Assembly: GCF_000011365.1 (NCBI RefSeq)
Contig: NC_004463.1
Location: 8,170,001 to 8,234,000 of the forward strand
Length of the DNA stretch: 64,000 nucleotides
Direction of reading: 5' to 3'
Origin: Bradyrhizobium diazoefficiens USDA 110
Lineage (GTDB): Bacteria; Pseudomonadota; Alphaproteobacteria; Rhizobiales; Xanthobacteraceae
Within the stretch, counting starts at the first letter, position 1. Every line of letters starts with the position of its first letter. Of this stretch, positions 18,586 to 25,942 are shown piece by piece. The notes below the pieces were generated by a model that did no database searches, was not told the DNA's origin, and saw only the letters and a list, made by a program, of their open reading frames with translations. Both the position numbers and the translations under genes were made by a program.

Positions 18586-19616
18586 GACGCTTGCGTATTC
18601 TGGTCCTGATGCATCCGGATTTCATGCCTCCGGATTCAAGCGACGGATACACCGCGCAGGAAATCAACGCGTGGAAAACGGAATACGACGTGGTGAGCAC
18701 CTTGCGCGCGGCCGGCCACGAGGTTCGCGCCCTCGGCGCGCAGGACGAAATCAAGCCGGTGCGCGAGGCGATCGAGGAGTTCAAGCCGCACGTGGTTTTC
18801 ACGTTGCTGGAGGAATTCCACAACAACGTCGCCTACGACCAGCACATCGCCAGCTATCTCGAGCTGATGAAAGTCCCTTATACCGGGTGCAATCCGCGCG
18901 GCCTGATCCTGGCGCGCGGCAAGGATTTGTCCAAGACGCTGGTGCATCACCGCCGGATCGCGGCGCCGGCCTTCGCCGTCTTCCCGATGCGCCGCAAGGT
19001 GAAACGCCCGACGCGCCTTGCGCTGCCGCTGATCGTCAAGAGCCTGAACATGGACGGGTCCTTCGGCATCTCGCAGGCATCGATCGTCGATACCGACGAG
19101 AAGCTCGCGGAACGGGTCGCCTTCATCCACGAGCGGGTCGAATCCGCCGCGATCGCCGAGCAGTTCATCGAGGGGCGCGAGCTTTACGTCGGCGTGCTCG
19201 GCAACAACCGGCTGCGCGTCCTGCCGATCTGGGAACTGAAATTCGGCAGCATGGGCGGGCGCAGGTCACGGCACATCGCCACGGAGAAAGCCAAGCACGA
19301 CACCGACTATCAGGAGAAGGTCGGCATCGTCGACGGGCCGGCGAAGGACCTCGCGCCCGAAGTCACCGCGCGCATCCAGCGCGCCGCGAAACGCATCTAC
19401 CGAGCGCTTGGCCTCGACGGCTACGCGCGTATCGATTTTCGTCTCGCCGCCGACGGCACGCCGTATTTCATCGAGGCCAATCCCAACCCCGAGATCGCCA
19501 AGAGCCAGGAGTTCGCCACGGCGGCTCAACATGCCGGGCTCAAATATCCGGATCTCCTGCAGCGCATCCTGGCTCTCGGAATAAGCCGGGCCAAGGCGGG
19601 GGTGTCGCTGGGGTGA
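18582..19616 (+). CDS. ATP-grasp ligase related to D-Ala-D-Ala ligase
   Basis: A 344-residue ATP-grasp protein. The N-terminal domain begins RRLRILVLMHPDFMPP, the central part carries PLIVKSLNMDGSFGIS and AEQFIEGRELYVGVLGN, and the C-terminal metal/ATP site is YARIDFRLAADGTPYFIEANPNP, which matches the D-Ala-D-Ala ligase signature. A GSMGGRR loop and RSRHIATEKAKHD take the place of the usual substrate-site residues, so the substrate probably is not D-alanine. It would form an amide or peptide bond using ATP. ATG at 18582 overlaps the stop of the metallopeptidase gene; an ATG at 18570 is an alternative. Cytosolic. Confidence 0.85.
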   Translation: MRRLRILVLMHPDFMPPDSSDGYTAQEINAWKTEYDVVSTLRAAGHEVRALGAQDEIKPVREAIEEFKPHVVFTLLEEFHNNVAYDQHIASYLELMKVPYTGCNPRGLILARGKDLSKTLVHHRRIAAPAFAVFPMRRKVKRPTRLALPLIVKSLNMDGSFGISQASIVDTDEKLAERVAFIHERVESAAIAEQFIEGRELYVGVLGNNRLRVLPIWELKFGSMGGRRSRHIATEKAKHDTDYQEKVGIVDGPAKDLAPEVTARIQRAAKRIYRALGLDGYARIDFRLAADGTPYFIEANPNPEIAKSQEFATAAQHAGLKYPDLLQRILALGISRAKAGVSLG

Positions 19617-19642
19617 TGCAAGATGGCAGCGATCATAGAGTA

Positions 19643-19690
19643 ACCCCTCATCCTTCGAGACGCGCTACGCGCTCCCAGGGATGAGGGGTG
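19643..19690. repeat. Palindromic intergenic repeat
   Basis: CCCCTCATCC and GGATGAGGGG arms around GAGACGCGC...CGCTCCC, between the convergent ATP-grasp and ribH genes. A plausible bidirectional transcript end. Confidence 0.65.
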
Positions 19691-19707
19691 ATGGTTGTTG
19701 CGTTGGG

Positions 19708-20298
19708 TTAGGCAATTCCCGCCGCGACCTGGCCGCGCAAACGCTCCAGGCCTAGCAGCGTGTTGGCGCAGGCTTCCGCGACCTCGACGCCCTTGATCGC
19801 AAAATGCCTGCGGAAGAAATCGTAGTGCACTTCGGTCTCGTGGAATTGCTGCGGCGTCAGCACCGCCGAGAACACCGGCACCTCGGTGCGCAGCTGCACG
19901 TCCATCAGCGCCTTGATCACGGTGTCGGCGACGAACTCGTGGCGATAGATGCCACCGTCGACGACGAGGCCGGCCGCGACGATCGCGGTGTAGCGCCGCG
20001 TCTTGGCGAGGATCTGCGCGTGCAGCGGGATCTCGAACGAGCCCGGCACCTCGAATACGTCGACATGGGTGAGGTGGCGCGCCTCGGCCTCCTTCATGAA
20101 GGCGATGCGGGCCTCCTCGACCACGTCGCGGTGCCAGCAGGCCTGCACGAAGGCCACCCGCTGCGGCTTTGCAAAACGCGGATGCTCGATTGCCGGCGGG
20201 TCCACGGGAACCGGCGGCTGGGTCGTCTCGGCAGTTTCGGCTTTGGAAGTTTGGACTTGGGAAGTTTGGACTTGGGGATCTTGCAACATCTGATTCAT
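19708..20298 (-). CDS. ribH: Lumazine synthase, RibH2 type
   Basis: A 196-residue 6,7-dimethyl-8-ribityllumazine synthase, catalysing the penultimate step of riboflavin synthesis. The sequence (FVQACWHRDVVEEAR, EVPGSFEIPLHAQ, DGGIYRHEFVADTVI, LTPQQFHE) follows the Brucella/Mesorhizobium RibH2 type, which forms decamers, rather than the icosahedral RibH1 type. The N-terminal ~45 residues are an unusual Gln/Thr/Pro-rich extension containing the tandem motif QVQTSQVQTS, encoded by a 15-bp direct duplication. An FMN riboswitch lies 76 bases upstream. Isolated from other rib genes; ribF is at 44457. Confidence 0.95.
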   Translation of the reverse strand: MNQMLQDPQVQTSQVQTSKAETAETTQPPVPVDPPAIEHPRFAKPQRVAFVQACWHRDVVEEARIAFMKEAEARHLTHVDVFEVPGSFEIPLHAQILAKTRRYTAIVAAGLVVDGGIYRHEFVADTVIKALMDVQLRTEVPVFSAVLTPQQFHETEVHYDFFRRHFAIKGVEVAEACANTLLGLERLRGQVAAGIA

Positions 20299-20373
20299 GG
20301 CTTTCCTCAGTTAAGGACCAGAATCAGGGCACACGGAACGACAAACAGCCGCACCTTGCGATGCGTCTGCCAC

Positions 20374-20545
20374 CGACCGTTCTCTTTCATCCGGACTTTA
20401 ACCGTCGGCTTCGGAGTTGCACCGAATCTGCTGACCCTTCCCTCCGAGGGGTCCCCGAGGGAATCCCTATCAAGGAGAAGGCGCTCGCGGGCTTAGGCCT
20501 TTCGGCCCTTACCGCCGGTGGGGACTTTCACCCCGCCCTGAGAAC
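20374..20545 (-). promoter_or_regulatory. FMN riboswitch (RFN element) controlling ribH
   Basis: On the minus strand the region reads, from 20540 downwards, GGGCGGGGTGAAAGTCCCC, ACCGGCGGTAAGGGC, AGCCCGCGAGCGC, GGTCAGCAGATTCGGTGCA, ACTCCGAAGCCGACGGTTA and AAGTCCGGATGAAAGAGAA. These are the ordered conserved segments of the RFN aptamer. It lies between the probable promoter and ribH (start at 20298), so FMN binding would repress ribH. An RFN element in front of ribH2 is known from Brucella. Confidence 0.97.
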
Positions 20546-21014
20546 TTATCCACCCGATATGGGTGGACTATTCCGAATTATGACGAACAGGGAGGCGGCC
20601 AGCAAGAACCTTCCTTATGGGTACTACGCATGTGCCTATGACGTCAGGGCGAAACTCTGCGAAAATCCTGCGGGGCAGAAGGTCGAACAGGGCGGGACCG
20701 ATCCGGACCCGCAAGGAGGGCACCGGCACATGGAACGCAGCAGGCGCCGGCCGATCCGATTCCGGTTTGTTCTCCTCCGTTAAGAATTGTGGCGGAGATG
20801 AGCTGTGGACGAACGAGTCCTGACTTGTGGACGGACTCGGCAGCCAGTTGCGCAGATTCCGCAAATCACATCAGTTGATCCGCGACAAGCCCGCGCTGAT
20901 CCCGGGATCGCGAGAGCGACGCCAAGGGGATCGCCTTAGCAATATTAAGGGAGCGCGCGCCGGACCAACCGCGTGCGTATCAAAGACAACAAGAAGGCAA
21001 GAGGTCGAGACGGC
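20546..21014. other. 469-bp gap upstream of the riboswitch and of the YbjN-like gene
   Basis: A divergent intergenic region. Next to the riboswitch there is a 7-bp inverted repeat (TCCACCC / GGGTGGA, 20549-20567). Further right are two similar stretches with TGTGGACGA and TGTGGACGG (about 20809 and 20826). I see no convincing ORF or RNA gene; it should contain the promoters of ribH and of the gene at 21015. Confidence 0.4.
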
Positions 21015-21515
21015 ATGTCCCTGCTCGAAGGCGCTATCGATTCCAGAAATCACCCGCTCGCGGTGGTCGAGGATATCGCTGCCAGCAACAACTGGCCGTT
21101 CGAACGCTCCGGCGAAGACGAACTCACGATTGTCTCGAAGGGACAATGGACCGACTACCAGCTCTCCTTCACCTGGATGGGCGGGATCGAGGCGCTGCAT
21201 CTGGCCTGCGCGTTCGACATGAAGATTCCGGTCGCACGGCGGAGCGAAGTGCAGCGGCTCGTCGCCGCCGTCAACGAGCAGTTGTGGGTCGGCCATTTCG
21301 ACCTGTGGACCAACACCGGCATGGTCATGCACCGCCAGGCCCTGGTGCTGCCGGGCGGACTCACCGCCTCGACCGCGCAATGCGAAGCCATGCTCGCCGG
21401 CGCCATCCACGCCTGCGAGCGCTACTTCCCGGCGTTCCAGTTCGTGGTGTGGGCGGGCAAGACCACGACGGAAGCGATGGACGCGGCGATGTTCGACACG
21501 GTGGGAGAGGCGTAG
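21015..21515 (+). CDS. YbjN domain-containing protein
   Basis: A 166-residue soluble protein resembling the YbjN / type III secretion chaperone-like fold family: ASNNWPFERSGEDELTIVSKG, WMGGIEALHLACAFDMK and RRSEVQRLVAAVNEQLWVG are the typical segments, with LWTNTGMVMHRQALVLP following. YbjN proteins are sensory or chaperone-like and poorly understood. The ATG at 21015 begins the conserved region. It lies upstream of proC, separated by repeats, a neighbourhood that I believe recurs in related genomes. Confidence 0.8.
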   Translation: MSLLEGAIDSRNHPLAVVEDIAASNNWPFERSGEDELTIVSKGQWTDYQLSFTWMGGIEALHLACAFDMKIPVARRSEVQRLVAAVNEQLWVGHFDLWTNTGMVMHRQALVLPGGLTASTAQCEAMLAGAIHACERYFPAFQFVVWAGKTTTEAMDAAMFDTVGEA

Positions 21516-21542
21516 GGCCTCTCGTGACGTAACGCCGCTCCC

Positions 21543-21693
21543 TCCCCACGTCATCCCGGACAAGCGCGCCCAAAGCGCGCGCAGATCCGGGATCCATACC
21601 GCGTGATTTCGTTTGTGGCACGCGGCTTGTTGCCAACAGCTGCATCCACTAGAAACATTCGTGGTTATGGGTCCCGGCCTTCGCCGGGACGAC
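21543..21693. repeat. Two palindromic repeats between the YbjN-like gene and proC
   Basis: One unit (21543-21600) reads TCATCCCGGACAAGCGCGC and GCGCAGATCCGGGAT; the second (about 21660-21693) is the family B-like GGTCCCGGCC / TCGCCGGGACGAC palindrome. They lie immediately in front of proC and must form part of its leader or promoter region. Confidence 0.6.
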
Positions 21694-21714
21694 ACCGAAT
21701 TTGTGGTGACCACA

Positions 21715-22539
21715 GTGGCGAACAGCACTCTTCAAAACATCACCGGCACCATCCTTCTCGCCGGCGCCGGCAAGATGGGCGGCGCGATGCTGACCGGATG
21801 GCTGGCGGGCGGACTCGATCCGCGCCGTGTCGCGGTGGTCGACCCGCACATCGCGCCTGAGATCAGCGCGCTTGCCGCCAAGGGCGTGGCGCTCAATCCC
21901 GATGCGAAGGCGGCAGGTCAGGTCGAGACGATGGTCGTCGCGGTGAAGCCGCAGATGTTCCGCGAGGCCGGCGCGAAGCTGAAGCCCTTCGTCTCGGAGA
22001 AGACCTCCGTGGTCTCGATCATGGCGGGAACCACGATCGCCTCGCTTCAGGAGGTCTGCGGCGGCGCTGTCGTGCGCGCGATGCCGAACACGCCGGCCGC
22101 GATCGGCCGCGGCATCACGGTGGCGGTTGCGGCGAAGAACGTCAGCACCGCGCAACGCGCGGTGGCCGACGCGCTGCTGCGCGCCACCGGCTCGGTCGAA
22201 TGGGTCGAGGATGAGAGCCTGATGGATGCGGTGACCGCGGTGTCCGGCTCGGGACCGGCCTATGTGTTCCTGCTCGCCGAGGAACTTGCGCGCGCCGGTG
22301 TCGAAGCGGGATTGCCCGAGGCGCTGGCGACGAAGCTCGCGCGCGAAACGGTGGCAGGCTCGGGCGAGCTGCTGCATCAATCCGAGCTGCCCTCCGGCAC
22401 GCTGCGCCAGAACGTCACCTCGCCCGGCGGCACCACGGCCGCAGCGCTCGGCGTGCTGATGGGCGAGCCCGGCCTGCGCGACCTGATGATCCGTGCAATC
22501 GCAGCGGCGACGCAGCGGTCGAAGGAATTGGCGAAGTAG
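21715..22539 (+). CDS. proC: Pyrroline-5-carboxylate reductase
   Basis: About 274 residues; ProC reduces pyrroline-5-carboxylate to proline with NAD(P)H. The dinucleotide fold is TILLAGAGKMGGAML, and the C-terminal family signature is present (VTAVSGSGPAYVFLLAEEL and GGTTAAALGVL). The start is uncertain: I chose GTG at 21715; GTGs at 21703 and 21706 are in frame, and no ATG lies close by. The upstream sequence is a dispersed palindrome. Not in an operon with other proline genes. Confidence 0.95.
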   Translation: MANSTLQNITGTILLAGAGKMGGAMLTGWLAGGLDPRRVAVVDPHIAPEISALAAKGVALNPDAKAAGQVETMVVAVKPQMFREAGAKLKPFVSEKTSVVSIMAGTTIASLQEVCGGAVVRAMPNTPAAIGRGITVAVAAKNVSTAQRAVADALLRATGSVEWVEDESLMDAVTAVSGSGPAYVFLLAEELARAGVEAGLPEALATKLARETVAGSGELLHQSELPSGTLRQNVTSPGGTTAAALGVLMGEPGLRDLMIRAIAAATQRSKELAK

Positions 22540-22548
22540 CAAGATGCC

Positions 22549-22640
22549 GTAGGGTGGGCAAAGCGAAGCGTGCCCACCACATCTGTCTTGCACGCTGAGC
22601 AATGGTGGGCACGGCGCTTCGCGCCTTTGCCCACCCTACG
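22549..22640. repeat. Inverted pair of GTGGGCA palindromes (family E)
   Basis: A 90-bp unit with outer arms GTAGGGTGGGCAAAG and CTTTGCCCACCCTAC and inner GTGCCCACCA / TGGTGGGCAC arms, lying between convergent proC and the thioesterase gene. It overlaps the last codon region of the latter: its stop codon (22636-22638) is inside the right arm. Confidence 0.75.
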
Positions 22641-23040
22641 ATTTCGAGCCTGCCCCGAGCCGCTTGTTGAACATCTCGACATTGACGAGCCCGCGCGCGT
22701 GGCGGCCCTCGCCGAGCTTGCGCGTGCCCTCGAACGCCTCGACTTCGAAACGGATGACGCGGCGCTCGACCGCGACCACCTTCGCGGTGGTCCGCACCGT
22801 CGCGCCGACCAGGGCGGCTGCGAGATGGCGGATGTCGACCTCGGTGCCGACGGTGACCCAGCCCGGCTGAAGCGCAGGGCGGATCGCATCGCCCGACGTC
22901 ATCTCCATCTCGAGGATCATCATCGGCGTCGCATAGACAAAAGGCATGCCCGGCACGAAGTGCCCGACCGTGCGCTCCACTGGGACCACCAGCGTGCGCT
23001 CCGCGCTCATGCCTGTCGTGATGAAGTCGCGTGCGTCCAT
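22636..23040 (-). CDS. FlK-like hot-dog thioesterase
   Basis: A 134-residue single hot-dog protein resembling fluoroacetyl-CoA-thioesterase-like (FlK-type) and related thioesterases: VERTVGHFVPGMPFVYATPMM, then MEMTSGDAIRPALQPGW and GRHARGLVNVEMFNKRL. Acyl-CoA hydrolysis is likely; the substrate is unknown, and the FlK fold is widespread in bacteria that never meet fluoroacetate. The C-terminal end (GAGSKS) and stop codon run into a dispersed repeat. A fluoroacetate-dehalogenase-like gene exists at the other end of the window, but I see no link. Confidence 0.8.
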   Translation of the reverse strand: MDARDFITTGMSAERTLVVPVERTVGHFVPGMPFVYATPMMILEMEMTSGDAIRPALQPGWVTVGTEVDIRHLAAALVGATVRTTAKVVAVERRVIRFEVEAFEGTRKLGEGRHARGLVNVEMFNKRLGAGSKS

Positions 23041-23047
23041 GGTGCTT

Positions 23048-23147
23048 GCTCGTCATTCCGGGGCGCGCGAAGCGCGAACCCGGAATCCAGAAGTTTACAG
23101 CTCGAGATTCCGGGTTCAGCCCTGACGGGCTGCCCCGGAATGACGCT
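23048..23147. repeat. Inverted pair of family A palindromes
   Basis: Copies at about 23050-23087 and 23107-23147 (CATTCCGGGG / CCCGGAATC) between the tautomerase and thioesterase genes, both on the minus strand. Confidence 0.75.
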
Positions 23148-23153
23148 AACGCG

Positions 23154-23357
23154 TCACTTCTTCGCAGCCGCCGCGCGCTCCACGAACGTCTTGCCGCCCT
23201 TCATCTTGTGGCGGAGCGGGGCTTCGTTGATCTGGATGACGACGGCATCGGCGTCGACGCCGAGATTCTTCACCAGTGCCTGCGTGATGTCGCGCATCAT
23301 GCCGGCCTTCTGTTCATCGGTGCGGCCTTCGGCCATGCTGACGGTGATCTCAGGCAT
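23154..23357 (-). CDS. 4-oxalocrotonate tautomerase family protein
   Basis: A 67-residue tautomerase with the catalytic N-terminal proline after Met removal (MPEITVSMAEGRTDEQK). The Arg of RTDEQK and the C-terminal basic tail (KTFVERAAAAKK) are typical. Members of this superfamily interconvert enol and keto acids, and the class is much larger than the aromatic-degradation enzyme that named it. No catabolic genes are adjacent, so the substrate is unknown. The start is fixed by the need for proline at position 2. Confidence 0.88.
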   Translation of the reverse strand: MPEITVSMAEGRTDEQKAGMMRDITQALVKNLGVDADAVVIQINEAPLRHKMKGGKTFVERAAAAKK

Positions 23358-23377
23358 CGTTTTCTCCCTGCTGCTGT

Positions 23378-23462
23378 CGTCATGATCGGGCTTGTCCCGA
23401 TCATTCAAAGTCGTGTGCATCAAACAGGACGTGGATGCCCGGGACAAGCCCGGGCATCAGGC
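23378..23462. repeat. Palindromic repeats between tautomerase and hisS
   Basis: Two palindromes: ATGATCGGGCTTGTCCCGAT (from 23381) and GATGCCCGGGACAAGCCCGGGCATC (near 23433-23458), both containing a GACAAGC centre also seen near 6345 and 21550. They lie between the hisS and tautomerase genes, which run in the same direction. Confidence 0.65.
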
Positions 23463-23475
23463 GATGCGCGAATAG

Positions 23476-24996
23476 CTAGCCCCAGCTCACGTCATGGCGC
23501 GCCAGCACCTCGCGCACCTTTGCGACGAGATCGGCTTCGGCGCACGAGAACTGCGCCGGGCGGCTCTCGCGCCATTCCTGGTTGGAAGCAATCGCAGCGG
23601 CCGCTTTCGCGCCTTCGATCAGGTCCTTGATCTGCAGCTCGCCGCGCGCCTTTTCGTCCGAGCCCTGGATGATGACGCAAGGGCTGTTGCGGCGGTCGGC
23701 ATATTTGAGCTGGTTGCCCATATTCTTGGGATTGCCGAGATAGAGCTCGGCGCGGATGCCGGCGGTGCGCAGGCTTGCCACCATCTTCTGGTAGTCGGCG
23801 ACGCGGTCGCGGTCGAACACGGTGACGACGACGGGACCGAACTCGGGCCGCGTGTCGAGCTTGCCGAGCAGCGTCAGCGCAGCCTGGAGCCGCGAGACGC
23901 CGATCGAGAATCCGGTCGCCGGCACCGGCTCGCCGCGGAAGCGCGAGACGAGGCCGTCGTAGCGGCCACCGCCACCGACGGAGCCGAAGCGTACCGGGCG
24001 GCCCTTCTCGTCCTTGGTGTCGAGCAGGAGTTCGACCTCGTAGACGGGGCCGGTGTAGTATTCGAGGCCGCGCACAACGGAGGGGTCGATCTTGATGCGG
24101 TCCGCACCGTACCCCGACGCCATGACCAGCTTGGCGATCTCTTCCAGCTCGCTCACGCCGGCCTGACCAACTTCGCTCTTGGCGAGGTAAGCTTCCGCCG
24201 CGGCAATGGCTTCTTTCCAATCGTCGCGCGGTTTGGTGATGGCCAGAACAACGTCGGCCTCCGCCGCGCTCAAATTGGCGCCTTTCGTGAAGTCGCCCTT
24301 GCCCTCTTCGCCACCGTCCCACCTGCCGGGACCGAGCAATTTACGCACCTCATCGGCGGGAAACTTGTCGAGCTTGTCGATTGCGCGCAGCACAGTCAGC
24401 CGGCGTGCGGCATTCTCGTCGCCGGCAAGTCCAATTGCTTCCAGAACACCGTCGAGCACTTTTCGGTTGTTCACCTTCACCACGTACTGGCCGCGCTGAA
24501 CGCCAAGCGCCTCCATCGTGTCCGCAGCCATCATGCAGATCTCGGCATCCGCCGCCGGCGTTGCCGAGCCGACCGTGTCGGCATCGAACTGCATGAACTG
24601 GCGGAAGCGGCCGGGGCCGGGCTTCTCGTTGCGGAAGACGTAGCCGACGCGGTAGCTGCGGTAGGGCAAGACCAGACCGTCCGTCCCGTAGCGCTCGCCG
24701 ACATAGCGGGCGAGCGGCGCGGTCAGATCGTAACGCAAGCTAATCCACTGCTCGTCGTCGTCCTGGAACGAGAACACGCCCTCGTTCGGGCGGTCCTGGT
24801 CGGGCAGGAACTTGCCGAGCGCGTCGGTGTATTCCATCGCCGGCGTCTCCACCGGCTCGAAGCCGTAGAGCTCGTAGACGGCGCGGATCTTCTCGACCAT
24901 CTCGCGCGTCGCCCGGATCGCGGCGGGATCGCGATCCTCGAGCCCGCGCGGCAGGCGCGCCTTCAGTTTCTGGGGTTTTTTGGGTTTTTCGGCCAT
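23476..24996 (-). CDS. hisS: Histidine-tRNA ligase
   Basis: A 506-residue class II aminoacyl-tRNA synthetase charging tRNA-His. Motif 2 is [18 protein letters not shown]; the HisA signature is [14 protein letters not shown], and motif 3 is in [15 protein letters not shown]. The length and the insertion of ~90 residues after [12 protein letters not shown] correspond to the long alphaproteobacterial form. The C-terminal anticodon-binding domain begins around [13 protein letters not shown] Lys-rich start ([18 protein letters not shown]) precedes the catalytic domain. Repeats on both sides suggest its own transcription unit. Confidence 0.97.
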   Translation of the reverse strand: MAEKPKKPQKLKARLPRGLEDRDPAAIRATREMVEKIRAVYELYGFEPVETPAMEYTDALGKFLPDQDRPNEGVFSFQDDDEQWISLRYDLTAPLARYVGERYGTDGLVLPYRSYRVGYVFRNEKPGPGRFRQFMQFDADTVGSATPAADAEICMMAADTMEALGVQRGQYVVKVNNRKVLDGVLEAIGLAGDENAARRLTVLRAIDKLDKFPADEVRKLLGPGRWDGGEEGKGDFTKGANLSAAEADVVLAITKPRDDWKEAIAAAEAYLAKSEVGQAGVSELEEIAKLVMASGYGADRIKIDPSVVRGLEYYTGPVYEVELLLDTKDEKGRPVRFGSVGGGGRYDGLVSRFRGEPVPATGFSIGVSRLQAALTLLGKLDTRPEFGPVVVTVFDRDRVADYQKMVASLRTAGIRAELYLGNPKNMGNQLKYADRRNSPCVIIQGSDEKARGELQIKDLIEGAKAAAAIASNQEWRESRPAQFSCAEADLVAKVREVLARHDVSWG

Positions 24997-25073
24997 GCGC
25001 GGCGTTTACCAGCCGACGCGCGAGGCGGCAACCGGGGCGGCAAGCCGGGGGGCCCCAAGTCCGCGCGCCTCGG

Positions 25074-25180
25074 CGTCATTCCGGGGCGATGCGCAGCATC
25101 GAGCCCGGAATCTCGAGATTCCCCGGTGCGCAACTGCGCACCTCAGGTCTGGTCCTTCGGACCATCCCGGAATGACGACT
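25074..25180. repeat. Family A palindromes between the DUF2314 gene and hisS
   Basis: Units with CATTCCGGGGCGATGCGC / GAGCCCGGAATC (25074-25113) and CATCCCGGAATGACG (to 25180), separated by a TGCGCA...TGCGCA stretch similar to one near 43680. Confidence 0.7.
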
Positions 25181-25186
25181 GCTTCC

Positions 25187-25711
25187 CTATGGCTGCTCCA
25201 TGCGCGCCCGGAGGGCGTCCGCATCCGCCTTCGGCAGCGACTTCAGCGTCGGCTTGATGGTTTCGCCGCCGACGATCTTGCCGTTGCGCATGAACATCCA
25301 GTCCGAGATGTCGGCTTCGCTGAATGTGACCTTGTCGCCTGCCCGCTTGCCGGGCAGATCACGCGGTTCGTTGGCGAACACGCCCGAATAGGCCCCGTTC
25401 GGCAGTTTCTTCACCTCGGCGATCCAGATGTGCTCGCCGCCTTTGCGGGTGAAAAAGCGCACTTTCAGGGCGTGCCCGGTTTCCGACGGCTTGGGCGCCT
25501 CGTAGGACGCCCAGAAGGTCGGCAGCGTGCCGCGGGCGCGTGCGATCGCGGTGTTCATCTCGGGGTCGGTGGTGCGCACATCGACAACGGGCGAGCGGTC
25601 TTCGGCTGCGACCTCCGGCTTGGGGCCGATGGTCAGGATGCCGAAGACGGTGATGCCGGTGATTGCGGCGAGGACGACCCATTTCAGGGGCTGGGAAAGC
25701 GTGGATGCCAT
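25187..25711 (-). CDS. DUF2314 (YegJ-like) membrane-anchored or exported protein
   Basis: A 174-residue protein with an N-terminal hydrophobic anchor (WVVLAAITGITVFGILTIG) and a periplasmic DUF2314 domain: RARGTLPTFWASYEAP, then EHIWIAEVKKLPNGAYSGVFANEP, and the family end signature DISDWMFMRNGKIVGGETI. DUF2314 proteins have no assigned activity. The ATG at 25709-25711 is the last before the hydrophobic segment; an earlier in-frame start at 25735 is possible. Followed by hisS in the same direction. Confidence 0.8.
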   Translation of the reverse strand: MASTLSQPLKWVVLAAITGITVFGILTIGPKPEVAAEDRSPVVDVRTTDPEMNTAIARARGTLPTFWASYEAPKPSETGHALKVRFFTRKGGEHIWIAEVKKLPNGAYSGVFANEPRDLPGKRAGDKVTFSEADISDWMFMRNGKIVGGETIKPTLKSLPKADADALRARMEQP

Positions 25712-25790
25712 GATCGCGATGTCCGGATGCGTCAATATCTCCGGGCTTTGTCGCGGGATCGTGGCGGCGCGTTCATGATGTCCGCTCTTC

Positions 25791-25936
25791 GCCTCTCCCC
25801 GCTTGCGGGGAGAGGCCGGAATGCGCGCAGAACGCGCGGATTCCGGGTGAGGGGGACTCTCCGCGAGTCCAACTGCCAGCGTCCCCGTGGAGACTCCCCC
25901 TCACCCCGACCCTCTCCCCGCAAGCGGGGAGAGGGA
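25791..25936. repeat. Structured intergenic element, family C copy 3
   Basis: A 146-bp element closely matching the copy at 5377: outer hairpins CTCCCCGCTTGCGGGGAG and CTCCCCGCAAGCGGGGAG, inner CCGGAATGCGCGC / GCGCGCGGATTCCGG hairpin, and a GGTGAGGGGGA / TCCCCCTCACC stem. It lies immediately downstream of ilvE. Confidence 0.8.
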
Positions 25937-25942
25937 GAAAAA

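Noticed and set aside
20546..20840. TTATCCACC and TGTGGACG stretches resembling DnaA boxes
   Set aside because: None matches the full TTATCCACA box, they are few, and no origin-linked genes (dnaA, parA, hemE) are near.
20568..20864. A 98-codon minus-strand frame upstream of the FMN riboswitch
   Set aside because: No ribosome site or domain; it lies where the ribH promoter should be.
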